DNA of 64,000 nt, from positions 186,001 to 250,000 of the forward strand of contig NZ_SUKC01000002.1 of the NCBI RefSeq assembly GCF_005047635.1, given 5' to 3'. A program made the translations under genes and the position numbers. Positions 61,283 to 64,000 of the stretch are shown one piece after another; positions within the stretch are counted from its first letter, which is position 1, and each line of letters begins with the position of its first letter. The notes under the pieces are model-generated. The model searched no databases and was not told the origin of the DNA. It saw only the letters and a program-made list of their open reading frames with translations. Origin of the DNA: Arthrobacter sp. CAU 1506. Lineage in GTDB: Bacteria > Actinomycetota > Actinomycetes > Actinomycetales > Micrococcaceae.

Positions 61283-61720
61283 TTAAAGTTGCCGCAATCC
61301 CTTGACGAAGGTTCCGGCGTCAACCGTCTTCACCTCGCCGTCGATTTGATAGGGCAGGGCTTGAGCGTGGTGAACTCGTAGCTGTTCACACTTGGCTGGT
61401 CCCCCAGCCCTTGGGTAGTGGCGCGCAGCGCCTTCAGCAGGACACGCCACTTGGAAATGTGCGGGAAAATGACCACTTCGAATTTTCCATCCGAGAGTTT
61501 GTCATCGGGCTCGCTGAGCGTGGCATACTCCGCCATCTCGGCGATGTTTGCGAAGACGATGCTGTTGAACTTCCGGCGCTTGCCATCGGACTGGCGTATC
61601 TCGAAGGACTGAAACCTCGAAAACGTCCGCACGACGGAGACCATCTCCTTGAGAACGTCAACCTCCGTGACCTCGCCGCTGACATCTGCCAAGGCCGCAC
61701 CGCACCCCACTTCACGGATA
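61283..61720 (-). pseudogene. C-terminal fragment of a diacylglycerol kinase family gene
   Basis: The minus-strand frame reads FQSFEIRQSDGKRRKFNSIV, FANIAEMAEYATLSEPDD, GKFEVVIFPHISKWRVLLKA and LRATTQGLGDQPSVNSYEFT, the beta-sandwich C-terminal domain of bacterial DAGK/YegS proteins. A frameshift near 61350-61360 diverts the frame; the normal end IDGEVKTVDAGTFVKGLRQL resumes in the neighbouring frame to a stop at 61283-61285. The catalytic N-domain is missing upstream. Confidence 0.8.
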
Positions 61721-61923
61721 ACGGAACAGGCCTGAAGATGCCCGGGAATGCTCCCCCCGCAGCGCAACGATGCCGGTTGTGCCGATGAACCTTTATCTCA
61801 ATTCATGCTGTTTCGGGCTGGCAGCGCTCCTCTTCCCTTCGGCACTGACGGTCATCTTTGCCCCGGCGGCTACAGCGGGCAGCCCCTTCTGACGGAATCG
61901 TTCACCTGGGACAAGGGTGTACG

Positions 61924-63114
61924 TCAGCTGCGTTTTCTGGCTTCCCGTCCCGTCCGGGCGGCAAGCGCTGCCCGACGGGCCGCGATGAACGCCTTCCACC
62001 GCACTCGGGTCAGTCCGTTCCCGTTGGCCGGACCGGATCCGGTGTCCGCCGGTTGGGCCCAGACCTGGATGATGGCCCAGGTTACCGCGGCTAGCGGCAC
62101 GGCCAGCACGGCACCGATGATTCCGGCGAGGATAACACCGGCGGCCAGGGCCAGGATGATGACCAGGCCGTGCAGGCGCAGCGATCTCCCCATCACGATT
62201 GGTTGCAGGACGTGGCCGTCAAGCTGGTTGATGCCAATGACGATGGCCACGACAATCAGCGCCACAACTGGCCCGTTGGCAACCAGCGCGATCAGAGCAG
62301 CAAGGATGCCCGCTACCGTCGCCCCGACCATCGGGATGAAGGCGCCAAGGAAAACAATGACGGCCAGCGGAAGGGCCAGCGGCACCTGCAGGATGAACAG
62401 TGCCGCGCCGATGACCACAGCCTCGATCAGGGCGATGATCGCCGTACCCCGCACATACTGGCCCAGCACGACGAGGGACCTGGACCCGGAGCTGCGAAGC
62501 TTGCGCTGTCGCTCACCGTGGAAAGGCCGGAGGAAGAAATTCCAGATCCGTCCGCCGTCCTTCAGGAAGTAGAAGAGCACGACGGCGCCCAGCAGGACAC
62601 CCGTGATGACCTCGGCCGCCGTCGAAACCCCGGCAAGGGCGCCGGCCCCGAACTGGCTGCTGGTGGCAAACCCGGTCACCGCGTCGATGCCCCTGTCGAT
62701 CATTGTCTGGTCGATGGGCAGTGGACCGGAAGCCACGAATTTTTGGAGCTCCTCGAATCCACCGGCGGTGGCGGTGACCAGCTCGTCCCATTCGCTGCGC
62801 ACGGCGAAAACGATGCCGGTGACAATGCCTCCCAGCACGACGACGGCGGCCAGGAACGTAATCCAGGTCGCCAGCGCACTGGGGAGCCCCTTGCCTCGCA
62901 GGAAGGCGACCACCGGGTTGAGCGCCGCGGCCAGGATGAGCGCCACCATGAGTGGGATCACGATGAGCTTGAGCTGTATCAGCCCGTACACGGCAACGGA
63001 GACCGCGATCAGGAGCAAAATGAACTGCGCGGCACGGGTCCCGGCCCGGCCGAATCCGTCGGCCCATAATCCCCGGGCCTTCACGGCGCCCACGGTGGAC
63101 GAGGTTGTTGTCAT
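61924..63114 (-). CDS. AI-2E family transporter (YdiK/TqsA-type)
   Basis: 396 aa, eight membrane segments. N-terminal helices AAQFILLLIAVSVAVYGLIQ and IPLMVALILAAALNPVVAFL, a central extracytoplasmic region, and a C-terminal set VPLALPLAVIVFLGAFIPMV and NQLDGHVLQPIVMGRSLRLH carrying the family's QP..MG motif. The start at 63114 (MTTTSS) has AAGGGG nine bases upstream; the ATG at 63123 abuts it. The family includes quorum-signal exporters and Na+/H+ antiporters; the substrate cannot be named. Confidence 0.9.
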   Translation of the reverse strand: MTTTSSTVGAVKARGLWADGFGRAGTRAAQFILLLIAVSVAVYGLIQLKLIVIPLMVALILAAALNPVVAFLRGKGLPSALATWITFLAAVVVLGGIVTGIVFAVRSEWDELVTATAGGFEELQKFVASGPLPIDQTMIDRGIDAVTGFATSSQFGAGALAGVSTAAEVITGVLLGAVVLFYFLKDGGRIWNFFLRPFHGERQRKLRSSGSRSLVVLGQYVRGTAIIALIEAVVIGAALFILQVPLALPLAVIVFLGAFIPMVGATVAGILAALIALVANGPVVALIVVAIVIGINQLDGHVLQPIVMGRSLRLHGLVIILALAAGVILAGIIGAVLAVPLAAVTWAIIQVWAQPADTGSGPANGNGLTRVRWKAFIAARRAALAARTGREARKRS

Positions 63115-63505
63115 GGAAACCATCCCCTTATCTGCCTGCTGTACAGGTACTCTCAGGATGCGCCTCCCCGGGTGGTAGGCCGCAAGAACGGCACCCCCCT
63201 AGGGGTTCGCTGCTACCCGAAAAGCATGCGGCGCGGACACCGTCCGGAGCCGTCACAAGTATCCGTCCCCGGACCGGTTCACCGCTTTCCTTTCCGGTGA
63301 GTGTGAGACGGGCCGCTAACACTGTCGGCAGTCAGCAGGGACAAAAATGAACATGGACATCAGCAGCTCTGGCACGAATAGCCTGCACTGCAGGACGCCG
63401 GGACGCCGGACCCTTCCGTGTGTGCATGACCTGAGCGTATCCTCGAGGCAGGGCCGGCGGTTCGAGCAAAGGCCCGCGAAGGCCTCTGGCAGTTCCGAGG
63501 TACCC
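63115..63505. other. Divergent promoter region of the transporter and desaturase
   Basis: 391 bases. The desaturase frame stays open upstream to an ATG at 63347 but that extension is low-complexity and lacks conservation-like features. No small RNA or riboswitch is evident. Confidence 0.4.
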
Positions 63506-64000
63506 ATGGACGCTCACCGTTCCGGACCCCGTCCGGAGGTCCTCCCCGGTTCCAAAGAGCCGAACGGCATAGCCGCCGGGTACCTGGCCTTGGCCGACCA
63601 GGTCCGCGAAGCGGGCCTGCTACGCCGCCGGCGCGGCTACTACATCACCCTGTTCGCCCTGCTCATGCTCGCCTTGGCAGGAACGTGGACCGGCTTCGGG
63701 CTGCTGGGTGCCAGCTGGTTCCAGCTGCTTATCGCGGCGGTCCTGGGCATCTTGTTCACCCAGTTCAGCTTCCTGGCCCATGAAGCAGCCCACCGGCAAG
63801 TCTTCGCTTCCAAACGCGTCAACGAGTGGGCCGCTCGGCTGATCGGCACCGGCCTGGTCGGCATCAGCTACGCCATGTGGGTACGGAAGCACACCCGGCA
63901 CCACGGCTTCCCCAACCAAGTGGACAAGGACCCCGACATCCGCACCGGCGCCGTCGCCTTCCATCCCGACGCCGCCGCCGCCAGGCGCGGCTTCATGGTG
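63506..64000 (+). CDS. Fatty acid desaturase, 3' end outside window
   Basis: 165 codons of a membrane-bound acyl desaturase. Membrane pair YYITLFALLMLALAGTWTGF and SWFQLLIAAVLGILFTQFSF, then the first His box HEAAHRQ and second box HTRHHGFPN; the third box lies beyond the window. The start at 63506 (MDAHRSGPRP) has GAGG five bases upstream. It introduces double bonds into membrane fatty acids, probably in cold response. A fragment of its N-terminal coding sequence is duplicated at 61.1 kb. Confidence 0.9.
   Translation, partial: MDAHRSGPRPEVLPGSKEPNGIAAGYLALADQVREAGLLRRRRGYYITLFALLMLALAGTWTGFGLLGASWFQLLIAAVLGILFTQFSFLAHEAAHRQVFASKRVNEWAARLIGTGLVGISYAMWVRKHTRHHGFPNQVDKDPDIRTGAVAFHPDAAAARRGFMV

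Noticed and set aside
63347-63505. N-terminal extension of the desaturase to an ATG at 63347
   Set aside because: The extension is open by chance in GC-rich DNA, rich in Arg/Ser/Gly, and the ATG at 63506 has a better placed GAGG.
1-64000. CRISPR arrays, restriction-modification, toxin-antitoxin or other classical defence systems
   Set aside because: No regularly spaced repeats and no recognisable effector or nuclease genes were seen in any part of the window.

Overview
The window is high-GC DNA with an actinobacterial gene repertoire: dapC-fdxA, DUF3090 plus a SCO1664-type kinase-like protein, a QcrA-type Rieske protein with three membrane segments, many starts with a TANNNT box 6-7 bases upstream (leaderless type), and GTG starts. 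The proteins look most like Micrococcaceae, i.e. Arthrobacter in the broad sense. That placement is inferred from recognition of families, not from a search.

Layout. 1-2.4 kb: end of a glutamate-type ABC importer operon. 2.5-13.4 kb: a core block with lysine/DAP genes dapE and dapD (divergent), galE, gltA, dapC and fdxA, plus an MFS exporter with a divergent wHTH regulator. 13.5-21.2 kb: typA, then an APC permease / small membrane protein / M20 dipeptidase operon, facing a frameshifted second APC permease across a structured 0.5-kb leader. 21.3-28.5 kb: an oligopeptide ABC importer (SBP, two permeases, fused double ATPase) with an attenuating hairpin after the SBP gene and a PH-like membrane protein gene on the opposite strand inside the cluster.

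28.9-38.6 kb: a complete selenocysteine module. It has selB, selA and tRNA-Sec on the minus strand, divergent selD, and a three-subunit formate dehydrogenase. The catalytic subunit is read through an in-frame UGA at 38074-38076, and a SECIS hairpin sits 11 nt behind it. The module therefore carries both the decoding machinery and its client enzyme.

38.8-56.5 kb: accessory metabolism. This includes an APC permease, a cupin, a NiCoT Ni/Co transporter, a DHFR-like reductase, two VOC proteins, ArfB, cytochrome bd (cydAB), a lone zwf, an orphan Rieske subunit, a LysE exporter, the phosphatase/DUF3090/SCO1664 trio, and a CPA1 Na+/H+ antiporter fused to a UBP-type zinc finger.

56.5-64 kb: a decayed, rearranged accessory region. 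It holds a 27-residue Cys/Gly peptide gene with an excellent ribosome binding site, a 38-nt palindrome, STAS-like and DUF1508 genes that overlap, a phage/plasmid-type gene, two separate diacylglycerol-kinase fragments in non-colinear order, an ANTAR remnant and a desaturase remnant. Intact genes there are a flavin/pyridoxamine-oxidase-like protein, an AI-2E family transporter and the start of a fatty acid desaturase that runs off the window.
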